Of a stretch of 64,000 bases of DNA, positions 19,348 to 27,109 are shown in pieces. A program made the translations under genes and the position numbers. The first letter of the stretch is position 1; each line of letters starts with the position of its first letter. Origin of the DNA: Acinetobacter gyllenbergii CIP 110306 = MTCC 11365 (GTDB taxonomy: Bacteria > Pseudomonadota > Gammaproteobacteria > Pseudomonadales > Moraxellaceae); contig NZ_ATGG01000017.1 of NCBI RefSeq assembly GCF_000413855.1, positions 124,001 to 188,000 on the forward strand. Reading direction: 5' to 3'. Under the pieces are notes generated by a model that did no database searches, was not told the origin of the DNA, and saw nothing but the letters and a program-made list of their open reading frames with translations.

Positions 19348-19440
19348 CAGATTCTCCCATAGCTCAGTCGGTAGAGCGACGGACTGTTAATCCGCAGGTC
19401 CCTGGTTCGAGCCCAGGTGGGAGAGCCAAGATTCTAAAAA
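19348..19440 (+). repeat. 93-bp direct repeat, copy 1 (contains tRNA-Asn)
   Basis: Identical to 19997-20089. It covers the whole tRNA plus five bases before it and twelve after. An AGATTCT heptamer occurs at both ends of the tRNA in each copy. Confidence 0.9.
19353..19428 (+). tRNA. tRNA-Asn (GTT)
   Basis: A 76-nt cloverleaf: acceptor TCTCCCA/TGGGAGA, D arm GCTC/GAGC, anticodon loop CTGTTAA with GTT at 19386-19388, T arm CCTGG/CCAGG with TTCGAGC loop, and encoded GCCA 3' end. The first anticodon-stem pair (27-43) is A-C rather than paired, in both copies. It has its own promoter and terminator. Confidence 0.97.
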
Positions 19441-19467
19441 ACCCAGATCATTGATCTGGGTTTTTTA
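19436..19467 (+). terminator. Terminator of first tRNA-Asn
   Basis: AAACCCAGATCA / TGATCTGGGTTT hairpin with a T-run, starting eight bases past the tRNA. Confidence 0.92.
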
Positions 19468-19607
19468 TTTTAAATGCATAAAATATAATTAAAACGATCA
19501 CTACGATTATTTTGTTCATTTCATGTTGAGTATCGTATAAATTTAAACCTCCCCTCTTATTTTAACTATAAAATAAAACTTAACGATGATGTTAAGGAAA
19601 ACACATA

Positions 19608-19916
19608 ATGAAAAAACTTCTATTCTGTTTAATATTCCTATGCAGTCCAGCAATGGCAGCCCAAACCACTTGGTATGCAGGTTCAACTTATAAAGGTACC
19701 GTAACGGTGCCCATTGAAAATGGGCCCAATGTCGTTTGGAAATGTAATGGTCATGTATGTAGCATGTCTGGTCCTTGGGGCAATTCCCTCTCCTTAGACT
19801 CCTGTCAAAGCCTAGTATTACGTATCGGCAAGATTAGTTATTATAAAAACTCAGCGGGTGAAATTTGGAATGCGCACTCAGCAGAATTAGCGCAATGTAA
19901 TCAAGTTTCACGCTAA
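19608..19916 (+). CDS. Small secreted four-cysteine protein, unknown
   Basis: A 102-residue protein with a clear signal peptide (MKKLLFCLIFLCSPAMAA, cleavage likely after 'AMA'). The mature 84-residue part has four cysteines ('WKCNGHVCSMSGPWG', 'SLDSCQSL', 'LAQCNQV') that could form two disulfides, plus a Trp/Gly-rich centre. AAGGA lies seven bases before the ATG. No family is recognised; a small periplasmic or extracellular domain is inferred from the signal and cysteines. It sits alone between the two identical tRNA-Asn genes, and no terminator follows before the second tRNA promoter. Confidence 0.75.
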   Translation: MKKLLFCLIFLCSPAMAAQTTWYAGSTYKGTVTVPIENGPNVVWKCNGHVCSMSGPWGNSLSLDSCQSLVLRIGKISYYKNSAGEIWNAHSAELAQCNQVSR

Positions 19917-19961
19917 TACTCAATATTTTAGTTAAGCGATTATTATTTATACTCATTTTGC

Positions 19962-19990
19962 TTGACGTACTTGCATTTAAGCCCTAAAAT
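19962..19990 (+). promoter_or_regulatory. Sigma70 promoter of second tRNA-Asn
   Basis: TTGACG and TAAAAT with a 17-base spacer, -10 box 11 bases before the tRNA, the same geometry as copy 1 but different spacer sequence. Confidence 0.8.
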
Positions 19991-19996
19991 TCGCTC

Positions 19997-20089
19997 CAGA
20001 TTCTCCCATAGCTCAGTCGGTAGAGCGACGGACTGTTAATCCGCAGGTCCCTGGTTCGAGCCCAGGTGGGAGAGCCAAGATTCTAAAAA
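19997..20089 (+). repeat. 93-bp direct repeat, copy 2 (contains tRNA-Asn)
   Basis: Identical to 19348-19440. Promoter and terminator sequences outside these limits differ between the copies, so the repeat is restricted to the tRNA and its immediate flanks. Confidence 0.9.
20002..20077 (+). tRNA. tRNA-Asn (GTT), second copy
   Basis: Base-for-base identical to the gene at 19353. Anticodon GTT at 20035-20037; CCA encoded. Confidence 0.97.
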
Positions 20090-20117
20090 GCCCACTCTTA
20101 ATTGAGTGGGTTTTTTA
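20085..20117 (+). terminator. Terminator of second tRNA-Asn
   Basis: Stem CCCACTC / GAGTGGG with A-tract and T-run, directly after the tRNA. Stem sequence differs from that of copy 1. Confidence 0.92.
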
Positions 20118-20136
20118 TTTGCTCTTTGATAAATAC

Positions 20137-20577
20137 ATGTTTGAATCGAATCACTTCTTATTTCTAACGATTGGCTTCGTTAGTACAGCGATATTGCTGT
20201 TTAGCTGCCTACGCCCTTTCTTTCCAAAGCAAAAGTTCTTTGCTCGCCCCGTCATTACTTCATTCGAATCACGAATGTTTGTACGATTGCAACAAGCCTT
20301 CCCACAACACCACGTGCTTGCACAAGTTGCCTTTAGTGCGTTGATTACCAGTGATCATTACAAGATCCGCAGTAAATTTAATCGCAAAGTGACCGACTTT
20401 GTGGTTTTAGATCAAGAGATGAATGTACTGGCGATTATTGAGTTAGATGACCCAAGCCATGTCGGTAAGGAATTAGAAGATAAAAAACGTGATCAGATGC
20501 TGCAAGAAGCAGGCTATTTGGTACAGCGCTATACGCAAATTCCATCTGTAAAACAATTACAGATGGATATTCGATAA
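20137..20577 (+). CDS. DUF2726 domain protein, membrane-anchored
   Basis: A 146-residue protein from the ATG at 20137; a TTG at 20119 lies in the terminator T-run and is unlikely. One membrane segment (about residues 6-28, 'FLFLTIGFVSTAILLFSCL') is followed by a cytoplasmic-type domain with the DUF2726 pattern: 'FESRMFVRLQQAFPQHHVLAQVAFSALI' then 'VTDFVVLDQEMNVLAIIELDD' and 'KKRDQMLQEAGY'. The spaced Asp, Asp and Lys residues recall restriction-endonuclease-like folds, to which this family has been related. Its substrate and role are unknown. It stands alone after the tRNA. Confidence 0.8.
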   Translation: MFESNHFLFLTIGFVSTAILLFSCLRPFFPKQKFFARPVITSFESRMFVRLQQAFPQHHVLAQVAFSALITSDHYKIRSKFNRKVTDFVVLDQEMNVLAIIELDDPSHVGKELEDKKRDQMLQEAGYLVQRYTQIPSVKQLQMDIR

Positions 20578-20596
20578 TAAATCGCTCTCAGATAAA

Positions 20597-20803
20597 TTAC
20601 TCAGCCTGAGTGCTTGGTTCAGCTTGTTTTTGTTGTTCAAACTTTTTTGCAATTTCAGCATGTTGCTGATCATATTTTTTCTTGGTTTGCGCATCACTTC
20701 TTGCCGCAAGAAAAGCCATACCCACAATAAAAATTGGAATTAACAATCCAAGCCCCATCAATAACCAAGGAACAGATCTTTTTTCAACAGGTTGCTGGCT
20801 CAT
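20597..20803 (-). CDS. Small single-pass membrane protein
   Basis: A 68-residue protein from the ATG at 20803 (MSQQPVEKRSVPWLLMG). An upstream in-frame ATG at 20848 would add 15 residues inside the region next to a terminator and is less likely. One membrane segment at about residues 13-33 ('WLLMGLGLLIPIFIVGMAFLAA') is followed by a charged, Gln/Lys-rich coiled-coil-like tail. No family recognised. It is convergent with the DUF2726 gene, 19 bp apart. Its upstream side holds the terminator of the lipase-like gene. Confidence 0.65.
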   Translation of the reverse strand: MSQQPVEKRSVPWLLMGLGLLIPIFIVGMAFLAARSDAQTKKKYDQQHAEIAKKFEQQKQAEPSTQAE

Positions 20804-20854
20804 AACGACTTCAAACTCAAACGGCATCAATTTTAAGATGCGTAACAATATAAC

Positions 20855-20886
20855 AAAAAAGAGCCTCTATAAAGAGGCTCTTTTTT
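20855..20886. terminator. Terminator after lipase-like gene
   Basis: AAAAAGAGCCTCT / AGAGGCTCTTTTT hairpin, 34 bp past the minus-strand stop at 20921. Confidence 0.92.
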
Positions 20887-20920
20887 AAAAGAAAATTTCT
20901 TCTAAATAAGCAAAGAAATC

Positions 20921-22225
20921 TTAGAATTTACCCGTACAGTGGGGGCTTTGACTCGCATCTTTCTGCGCATCGGTCAATACGATACCTGTACCTGCTGACA
21001 TATTGGCTTGGATAAAGCCATAAGCATCCGCATTCTTACATACAATTGCTTGAGTATGACTCGCCCCAACAACAGGCAAGAAAGTTACTTTAGTACCCAA
21101 TGCAATCAATCCTTTTTGCAAGGAGTCTGTTACAGGATAAGGCACGGCCATATCTAATGTCCCCTGAATAATCATGACAGGTGTATTGATTTTCTTGGTC
21201 GCAGGTTGATTATCTGTTAAGAATTTTTTCACTGTTGGATTTCCTTGGAAGTTACCCGCTAAGCCTGGATAGTCCAAAACAGTTTTAGTGGTATCTTTGC
21301 TGATAAAGTCACGAATATCTGCTGCAAACTTATTATGCAAATCATCTAAACATACGCCATTTTCACCTGTCGTACCTTCGGCGAATTCAGCAATTGAGCG
21401 AGAACGTTCCTGAAAAATTTCTCGATAATTAAATTTAGGATCATAAGCAGTAATACCCACAGTCGTATATGCAGCATAAGCAAGCAGCTCTGCATAGACT
21501 TCAACTGCTGTACCTACCGGTGCAAGACCAGCCTGTTCTTGCTTAAGAATATTCGCAATTGCCTGTGGTGCAACAACAGAGATGATATAGCCAAGACTAG
21601 ACGCAGGCGCGCCCGCAACCGCACCTTTATAATTTGCATCATTATTTGCAAATTCAGCAGTACCCAATGAAGCATGACCACCTTGAGACTGACCAATAGA
21701 CATCCATTGTCCGTTGAGTTTCGCCCCATAATGATCTTTTGCTGCTTTTACAGCTGCAATCGCAGATTTAGCTTCACTACTCAAGTTTAGATATGGATGA
21801 ATTCCAGGAGTCCCCAAACCTTCATAATCTGGCGCAATCACCACATAACCCGCCGCCAATAAAGTATCAGCGAGGATTTTAAAGCGAGGATTCACAGTAT
21901 TATTACTTGGTGCACAACTATCACCCACCCCAACCGTACCATGCTCCCAGACCACTACTCTATAACCATCAGTAGGCTGAGCGACTTTAGGGAACATCAC
22001 CAGTGCGGTTGCTTTGGCAGTGCGACCTTGAACATTCTCCATGTTATAAGTCATTACCTTGAGTGATGAGGCATTATCCACTTTATCCTTAGAATAAGTC
22101 GTTTCAGACAGATAGGTTTTATTCGAATCTACCCCAGTATAATCATCATCATTGTCATTACATGCGGTTAAAAATAATGCCGAAATAGAGAATGTTATTG
22201 CTAATGCAATTTTAGACCGTTTCAT
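20921..22225 (-). CDS. Lipoprotein alpha/beta hydrolase (secretory-lipase-like)
   Basis: A 434-residue protein from the ATG at 22225, which has AAGGA at ideal spacing; a longer frame from 22321 has no such site. The N-terminus is a lipoprotein signal ending 'ALFLTACNDND', so it is probably membrane-tethered through Cys. The hydrolase nucleophile is in 'SIGQSQGGHASLG' (GxSxG). 'VVWEHGTVGVGDSC' and 'VIAPDYEGLGTPG' fit the oxyanion region, and the late 'IQGTLDMAVPY' and 'GASHTQAI' supply the Asp and His. This resembles the secretory lipase group (LIP, PF03583-type). An esterase or lipase acting on external esters is inferred. It is monocistronic. Confidence 0.82.
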   Translation of the reverse strand: MKRSKIALAITFSISALFLTACNDNDDDYTGVDSNKTYLSETTYSKDKVDNASSLKVMTYNMENVQGRTAKATALVMFPKVAQPTDGYRVVVWEHGTVGVGDSCAPSNNTVNPRFKILADTLLAAGYVVIAPDYEGLGTPGIHPYLNLSSEAKSAIAAVKAAKDHYGAKLNGQWMSIGQSQGGHASLGTAEFANNDANYKGAVAGAPASSLGYIISVVAPQAIANILKQEQAGLAPVGTAVEVYAELLAYAAYTTVGITAYDPKFNYREIFQERSRSIAEFAEGTTGENGVCLDDLHNKFAADIRDFISKDTTKTVLDYPGLAGNFQGNPTVKKFLTDNQPATKKINTPVMIIQGTLDMAVPYPVTDSLQKGLIALGTKVTFLPVVGASHTQAIVCKNADAYGFIQANMSAGTGIVLTDAQKDASQSPHCTGKF

Positions 22226-22288
22226 AAAATATCCTTTTAGTCCTTGTTTTATTTTAAGCATGAAACTACATGCCACATTATTAAGGCA

Positions 22289-22319
22289 TAAAAAAAGTGC
22301 CCTGCATAGGACACTTTTC
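22289..22319 (-). terminator. Terminator after ubiA
   Basis: On the minus strand AAAAGTGTCC pairs with GGGCACTTTT (one G-U wobble) followed by a T-run, 16 bp past the ubiA stop. Confidence 0.8.
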
Positions 22320-22334
22320 AACTATTCAGTCAAT

Positions 22335-23216
22335 TTAAAATATGAATTCTAAAAAAATTCCAATAAAAATAATCAGTCCCACCCAGCGATTGTGACGGAA
22401 TGCCCAAAAACAGATTTGTGGGTCACGATCTTTGGTTTTAACCGCTTGATAGATAAAATCTCCTGCAACAATCAAAAGTGCAGCCAACCCAAATGGGAGT
22501 AACAGATTTTCCAGATATAAAGCCCCACCAATCAAGATCAGGCTTAAAAGCTGTAATAAACCGATAATTTGGATATCGTAACGACCAAATAAAATCGCTG
22601 TCGACTTCACGCCAATCTTCAAATCATATTCACGATCAGTAATTGCATATTGGGTATCATAAGCCACTGTCCATGCCAAATTGCCGAAATATAAAAGCCA
22701 GCAGGTTAAATCCAAGGGTTTCCCCATTGCCGTAAAAGACATTGGAATTCCCCATGAAAATGCCATGCCCAAAACCACTTGTGGTAAGTGGGTATAGCGT
22801 TTCATAAAGGGATAAATAAACGCCAGCACCAACCCTGCCAAAGCGCAATAAAAGGTCGCAATAGGTAGAAAAAATAAGGTACAAGCACTAGCAGCAACCA
22901 AACCCAAAAAAACATATACCGCTTCGCGTGGACGAATCACACCTGTCGCTAATGGACGTGTTTTGGTACGCTCTACATGGGCATCGACTTTACGATCAGC
23001 AAAGTCATTGATCGCACAACCCGCTGCACGCATAAAAATCGTACCCAAAACCATCGCAATGAGAATCTGCAAGGGTGGTAAACCACCAGCAGCAATCCAT
23101 AGCGCCCACATGGTTGGCCAAAAGACCAGTTCTGTGCCAATCGGTTTATCAAAGCGGCATAAATAATAATAGGCTTCTAAACGTTGCCGCCATGTTGTAT
23201 GTTGCACTGTTTCCAT
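22335..23216 (-). CDS. ubiA: 4-hydroxybenzoate octaprenyltransferase
   Basis: A 293-residue inner-membrane prenyltransferase that attaches the isoprenoid tail to 4-hydroxybenzoate, the second step of ubiquinone synthesis. About eight or nine membrane segments. The two Asp-rich Mg/diphosphate motifs are visible: 'AINDFADRKVD' near residue 70 and 'YDTQYAITDREYD' near residue 190, and 'RTKTRPLATG' follows the first. AAGGA precedes the ATG. It starts 15 bp after ubiC, which makes its aromatic substrate, so the two form an operon as in many gammaproteobacteria. Confidence 0.96.
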   Translation of the reverse strand: METVQHTTWRQRLEAYYYLCRFDKPIGTELVFWPTMWALWIAAGGLPPLQILIAMVLGTIFMRAAGCAINDFADRKVDAHVERTKTRPLATGVIRPREAVYVFLGLVAASACTLFFLPIATFYCALAGLVLAFIYPFMKRYTHLPQVVLGMAFSWGIPMSFTAMGKPLDLTCWLLYFGNLAWTVAYDTQYAITDREYDLKIGVKSTAILFGRYDIQIIGLLQLLSLILIGGALYLENLLLPFGLAALLIVAGDFIYQAVKTKDRDPQICFWAFRHNRWVGLIIFIGIFLEFIF

Positions 23217-23231
23217 GATGAATCCTTAGAG

Positions 23232-23723
23232 TCAATGCTGTCGAATAAACTGTTCAAATGCAGGGAGAAAGGTCTCCTGCACGATAAATTTGCAACCATG
23301 CCAAGTATAACAACTTTGTCTGGTCCACCCTTCTTCAAGATAAATCACTCTTCTTTCACAGGCAGGATTGGTTCGTTGAAATAAAAACCAACCAATAGGC
23401 TTATTACGAATATGCCGAAATAAACGTGCTTTCTTATGTAAGCTTAAAATTGGAAAGATACTTTTTGCTTTAACCCAAGCTTCTGTTTCACTGCCATAAA
23501 GATTGGTTTCACGTACCCAGGCAATATGGTGTGCTGGCATTTGCATCCATTGGCTATCGTTGAAAGTGAGTCGTTGAAAATGCTCTTTTGTCCGTTCAAC
23601 ATGAAACTCCCCCCCACCCAAATCAGTCAATTGCTGAGTGAGGGAACCAGATGCATACAACCATTTTTTTAATTCAGCTGGGATCTCTCGTCCCTTAATT
23701 CTGTTTGGTCGTAAATTTCGCAT
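23232..23723 (-). CDS. ubiC: Chorismate pyruvate-lyase
   Basis: Splits chorismate into 4-hydroxybenzoate and pyruvate, the first committed ubiquinone step. From the ATG at 23723 it has 163 residues, close to the E. coli length, and starts MRNLRPNRIKGREIPAEL. Family features include 'WVRETNLYG' (conserved Arg-Glu), 'PIGWFLFQ' and the C-terminal 'VQETFLPAF' (substrate Glu). The frame continues upstream to an ATG at 23771, but those first eight codons lie inside the MITE-like element at 23747-24030, so the shorter start is preferred. GTGAG lies about eight bases upstream of it. It is coupled with ubiA downstream. Confidence 0.88.
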   Translation of the reverse strand: MRNLRPNRIKGREIPAELKKWLYASGSLTQQLTDLGGGEFHVERTKEHFQRLTFNDSQWMQMPAHHIAWVRETNLYGSETEAWVKAKSIFPILSLHKKARLFRHIRNKPIGWFLFQRTNPACERRVIYLEEGWTRQSCYTWHGCKFIVQETFLPAFEQFIRQH

Positions 23724-23746
23724 GCTTGGCTCACTAAAAACATCAT

Positions 23747-24030
23747 TAGGGTCTGCTGATACTTCAGCCATGCATTGCGTTATAGGCTAAAACCACACAA
23801 ACAAGGCATGGAACGTAGACAATGGCGATACCCTTGTCAAGTTTCATAACGAAGTTTGGGGAGGTTTTAGACATAACCCTTCGGGACAGGGTCATTTTTT
23901 GATGTTACAACGTTAGCCCGTATTCATTTAGAAGCACTAAATTTCATACGACCTGCCTTGTAACATCTAAAAAATGTCCTCTGTCGCAATGAGAGCTGTA
24001 GCTCGCAAGGTGAAGTGCCAGCAGACCCTA
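23747..24030. mobile_element. MITE-like element, copy A (284 bp)
   Basis: Bounded by terminal inverted repeats of about 20 bp: left TAGGGTCTGCTG then ATACTTCA, right (complement) TAGGGTCTGCTG then GCACTTCA, i.e. 18 of 20 matching. The outermost TA on each side could be a target duplication. It has no coding capacity. It shares blocks with copy B at 59000-59211, including GCATTGCGTTAT, AGACAATGGC and CATAACGAAGTTTGGGGA. Copy A also holds an internal near-palindrome (23893-23910 against 23959-23976, CATTTTTT and GATGTTACAA arms). The transposase family is not in the window; IS630 or IS5/IS427-like is inferred only from the TA and the end sequence. Confidence 0.75.
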
Positions 24031-24129
24031 TGAGTGTACATGAATTTCTTTAGAAAAAGCGCATGAGTTTCAATTCAATCAAAAACATAAAAAAAGCTCG
24101 CCGAAGCGAGCTTTTTCAATCTGTATGTA
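24031..24129. other. Gap between MITE-like element and glnA
   Basis: Together with the element, the 405 bp between the preferred ubiC start and the glnA stop hold no gene. This remainder contains only the glnA terminator. The ubiC-ubiA promoter must lie in or beyond the element. Confidence 0.6.
24088..24117 (-). terminator. Terminator after glnA
   Basis: Stem AAAAAGCTCGC / GCGAGCTTTTT with loop CGAA, 13 bp beyond the minus-strand glnA stop. Confidence 0.93.
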
Positions 24130-25539
24130 TTACAGGCTGTAGTACATATCAAATTCAACTGGGTGAGTCGTCGTGTTAAGACGGCGTACATCTTCAGTTT
24201 TAAGTTCGATATATGCATCAAGCATTTCTTTAGTGAATACACCACCTTTCAACAGGAACTCATGATCCGCTTCAAGAGCAGCAATCGCCATTTCCAAGTT
24301 GTGCGCAACTGTTGGGATTTTTGCTTCTTCTTCAGGAGGAAGATCATATAAGTTCTTGTCAGCAGCTTCACCTGGGTGGATCTTGTTTTGAATACCGTCA
24401 AGACCAGCCATCAATAATGCCGCAAAACCTAAGTACGGGTTCATTAATGGATCAGGGAAACGTGCTTCGATACGTTTGCCTTTAGGGCTAGAAACGTAAG
24501 GAATACGGATAGAAGCCGAACGGTTACGTGCTGAGTAAGCAAGCATAATTGGTGCTTCGTAGTGTGGAACCAAACGCTTATAAGAGTTTGTACCTGGGTT
24601 AGTAATCGCATTCAACGCACGCGCGTGTTTGATTACACCACCGATGAAGAACAATGCCATTTCTGATAAACCAGCATATTCATCACCAGCAAACAAGTTC
24701 TTGCCATCTTTAGAGATTGACATATGAACGTGCATACCAGAACCGTTATCACCAACCATTGGCTTAGGCATGAATGTCGCTGTTTTGCCATATTGATGCG
24801 CAACGTTCCAAACTGCATATTTGAACTGCTGAACTTCGTCCGCTTTACGAACTAAAGTATTAAAGCTCACACCAATTTCTAATTGGCAAGATGCAACTTC
24901 GTGGTGATGTACTTCTACACGACCAGGGCCCATGATGTCTTCGATACGTGCACACATTTCAGCACGCATGTCTTGATGAGAGTCAACTGGAGGAACTGGG
25001 AAGTAACCGCCTTTAACACGTGGACGGTGACCTGAGTTACCTGCTTCGTAGTCTTTACCTGTAGACCAAGCAGCTTCTTCAGCGATCAATGTGTGGCGCG
25101 CGCCAGACATGTCGATGTCCCATTTTACTTCGTCAAAAACAAAGAATTCTGGTTCTGGACCAAAGAATGCTGTATCACCAATACCTGTAGATTTTAAATA
25201 TTCTTCAGCACGACGAGCAATTGAACGTGGGTCACGCTCGTAACCTTGACCAGTTGAAGGCTCGATAACGTCACAAGTTACAACAACTGTAGGCTCAGCA
25301 AAGAACGGGTCAAGAAAACCTGTTTCAGCATCTGGACGTAAGATCATGTCAGAAGCTTCAATGCCTTTCCAACCAGCAATTGAAGAACCATCAAACATTT
25401 TACCGTCTTCAAATGTATCTTCATCAATGGTATCAGCTGGGTAAGTTACGTGCTGCTCTTTACCCTTAGTATCAGTAAAGCGAAAATCGACCCATTTTGC
25501 GCCACTTTCTTTGATGAGTTGAAGGACCTTGTTCGCCAT
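24130..25539 (-). CDS. glnA: Glutamine synthetase type I
   Basis: From the ATG at 25539 this is 469 residues, exactly the E. coli length. GGAG lies nine bases upstream, while in-frame ATG (25545) and TTG (25554) starts further up are too close to it or weak. It makes glutamine from glutamate, ammonia and ATP. Motifs: '[16 protein letters not shown]' at the start, '[11 protein letters not shown]', the glutamate/metal region '[10 protein letters not shown]', the ATP-site '[10 protein letters not shown]', and '[14 protein letters not shown]', whose Tyr is the adenylylation site controlled by GlnE. So it should be regulated post-translationally. It is divergent from trpG. Confidence 0.97.
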   Translation of the reverse strand: MANKVLQLIKESGAKWVDFRFTDTKGKEQHVTYPADTIDEDTFEDGKMFDGSSIAGWKGIEASDMILRPDAETGFLDPFFAEPTVVVTCDVIEPSTGQGYERDPRSIARRAEEYLKSTGIGDTAFFGPEPEFFVFDEVKWDIDMSGARHTLIAEEAAWSTGKDYEAGNSGHRPRVKGGYFPVPPVDSHQDMRAEMCARIEDIMGPGRVEVHHHEVASCQLEIGVSFNTLVRKADEVQQFKYAVWNVAHQYGKTATFMPKPMVGDNGSGMHVHMSISKDGKNLFAGDEYAGLSEMALFFIGGVIKHARALNAITNPGTNSYKRLVPHYEAPIMLAYSARNRSASIRIPYVSSPKGKRIEARFPDPLMNPYLGFAALLMAGLDGIQNKIHPGEAADKNLYDLPPEEEAKIPTVAHNLEMAIAALEADHEFLLKGGVFTKEMLDAYIELKTEDVRRLNTTTHPVEFDMYYSL

Positions 25540-26167
25540 GCTCATTTGCTCCAATGAAGTTTTTATGCACTTGTTAAGTGCGTGTTAGTTGTTGGTGTAT
25601 AATTAGCAATTATCATACCAACAATTTCAAAGCATACCTAAAACATTGAAATTCTTTGCAGAAAAAATGCTTTAAGCTCCCTGTCCTATGCTTACTTTAA
25701 TGCCTGCATTTTAAAATGCACCATATTTAAACATTCCTATTTCAGTTCGTCCCTAAAAAAGACATAATGAACCAAAATGGTGCAATACATATAACAAAGA
25801 ACCAATGTAGTGCCAATTACGCTTTTATTATTCGCGTAAATTGGCTTTTTATATCATTCTTTTCAACATCATTCCAATCAATTCATTTAGACTTTCGATT
25901 CACTTTCAGTTTTTTTTCTCAAGTGTTTCAATTACAAAAATTTATGATCAATTAACTGCTCATTTCAATAAACAAAATTGGCCTTTCATTCAGCCTTCAA
26001 TGCTTTCAAAATTTCCCACATTAATGATCGGTTTTGTTATGATGATTTCCCGTTATCGCTAGAATAATCTTTTCTCTATTCAAGATAGATGAAAAAATAA
26101 AGCGCTCTGATCGGTTTATCGAATTCAATAGCACAATTAAGTGCATATCTTTCAAAAGGTTATAATC
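25540..26167. other. Long divergent intergenic region glnA-trpG
   Basis: 628 bp without a convincing gene. A 62-codon frame at 25767-25955 has no ribosome site, is AT-biased and crosses a hairpin, so it is not accepted. The region must carry the glnA promoter (minus) and trpG promoter (plus). I cannot define a sigma54 -24/-12 element or an NtrC site with confidence. It holds the hairpin at 25812-25850, listed separately. Confidence 0.6.
25812..25850 (+). terminator. Orphan hairpin with T-tract, possible small-RNA terminator
   Basis: GCCAATTACGC and GCGTAAATTGGC arms (one bulged A) around an 11-base loop, followed by TTTTT on the plus strand. No annotated gene ends here, so it may terminate an unannotated transcript from the region between glnA and this point. 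Confidence 0.6.
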
Positions 26168-26752
26168 ATGCTTCTAATGATTGACAATTATGACTCATTT
26201 ACTTACAACATCGTTCAATACTTTGGCGAGTTGAATCAAGAAGTAAAAGTTGTTCGTAATGATCAAGTGACATTAGAGGATATTGAGCGATGGCAGCCGA
26301 AATATCTGGTGATTGGCCCTGGTCCATGCTCTCCGAGTGAAGCAGGCATTTCTATTCCAGCCATCAATCACTTTGCTGGCAAAATTCCTTTGCTTGGTGT
26401 TTGCTTGGGTCATCAAGCCATTGGACAAGCCTTTGGTGGTCATATCATTCGCGCCAAAACCGTGATGCATGGTCGCCTATCCGATATGCACCATAGTGAC
26501 AAAGGGATTTTTAGCAACTTGCCATCACCTTTTGCTGCAACACGTTATCATTCATTGGTGATTGAGCAAGAAACTTTGCCAGAGTGCTTAGAAGTGACCT
26601 GTTGGACCAATCAAGCAGATGGCACGATTGAAGAAATTATGGGCGTCAAACATAAAACTCTGCCTGTGGAAGGTGTGCAATTCCACCCTGAGTCTATTTT
26701 GAGCGAACATGGTCATCAAATTTTCAAAAACTTCTTGGATATTTACGCTTAA
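26168..26752 (+). CDS. trpG: Anthranilate synthase glutaminase subunit (amidotransferase)
   Basis: A 194-residue class I glutamine amidotransferase giving ammonia to anthranilate synthase (TrpE, not in this window). The catalytic Cys is in '[15 protein letters not shown]' and the His-Glu pair in '[11 protein letters not shown]'. '[14 protein letters not shown]' is the classic start of TrpG/PabA proteins. AAAGG lies eight bases before the ATG at 26168; a GTG at 26141 in frame is disfavoured. In Acinetobacter the single TrpG is reported to serve 4-aminobenzoate synthesis too, so a PabA role is possible. trpD and trpC follow only 7.6 kb downstream. Confidence 0.92.
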   Translation: MLLMIDNYDSFTYNIVQYFGELNQEVKVVRNDQVTLEDIERWQPKYLVIGPGPCSPSEAGISIPAINHFAGKIPLLGVCLGHQAIGQAFGGHIIRAKTVMHGRLSDMHHSDKGIFSNLPSPFAATRYHSLVIEQETLPECLEVTCWTNQADGTIEEIMGVKHKTLPVEGVQFHPESILSEHGHQIFKNFLDIYA

Positions 26753-27109
26753 ACACGAGCATTTGATTACATCAAATATCCTGACAGTCCATTTTTAATC
26801 AATGGGCTGTTTTTATTTTGAACATATAAAAACAATATATAACTCATACATACGGTATAAATTTTCAGCATTAAACTTAATCTGAAAACTTACACTTAAA
26901 AACAAGTCATTCTTTTTCAATAATTAATCCACTTTTCACACGTTATAAAAAGTAAGTTCAATCCTCAATTTCTGTTTTGTCTGATTGCATTTTACTTTTT
27001 TAGATTAACTATAGTCATAGGAATGATTAAGTTTCAGGGCGGCTGGATGATAGAATCTAAGTCATTGTTCTTAGCATTCCCCCTGAATGATCTATCAGGA
27101 TAACCTATT
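26753..27109. other. Intergenic region trpG to cystine transporter
   Basis: 357 bp, AT-rich, no gene. It holds the trpG terminator near its left end and presumably the promoter of the next gene; a TTGCAT and TATAGT pair at 26985-27015 is spaced 19 bases apart, too far to be convincing. Confidence 0.5.
26784..26815 (+). terminator. Terminator after trpG
   Basis: ACAGTCCA / TGGGCTGT hairpin (one G-U pair) followed by TTTTATT, 31 bp past the stop. It isolates trpG transcriptionally from the genes downstream. Confidence 0.75.

Noticed and set aside
19348..20089. Possible short integrative element bounded by tRNA-Asn repeats
   Set aside because: Not called as a mobile element: no integrase or transfer gene between the repeats, only one small gene. 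Reported as a duplication instead.
25767..25955. 62-codon frame in the glnA-trpG gap
   Set aside because: No ribosome site, AT-biased composition, and it runs through a terminator-like hairpin.
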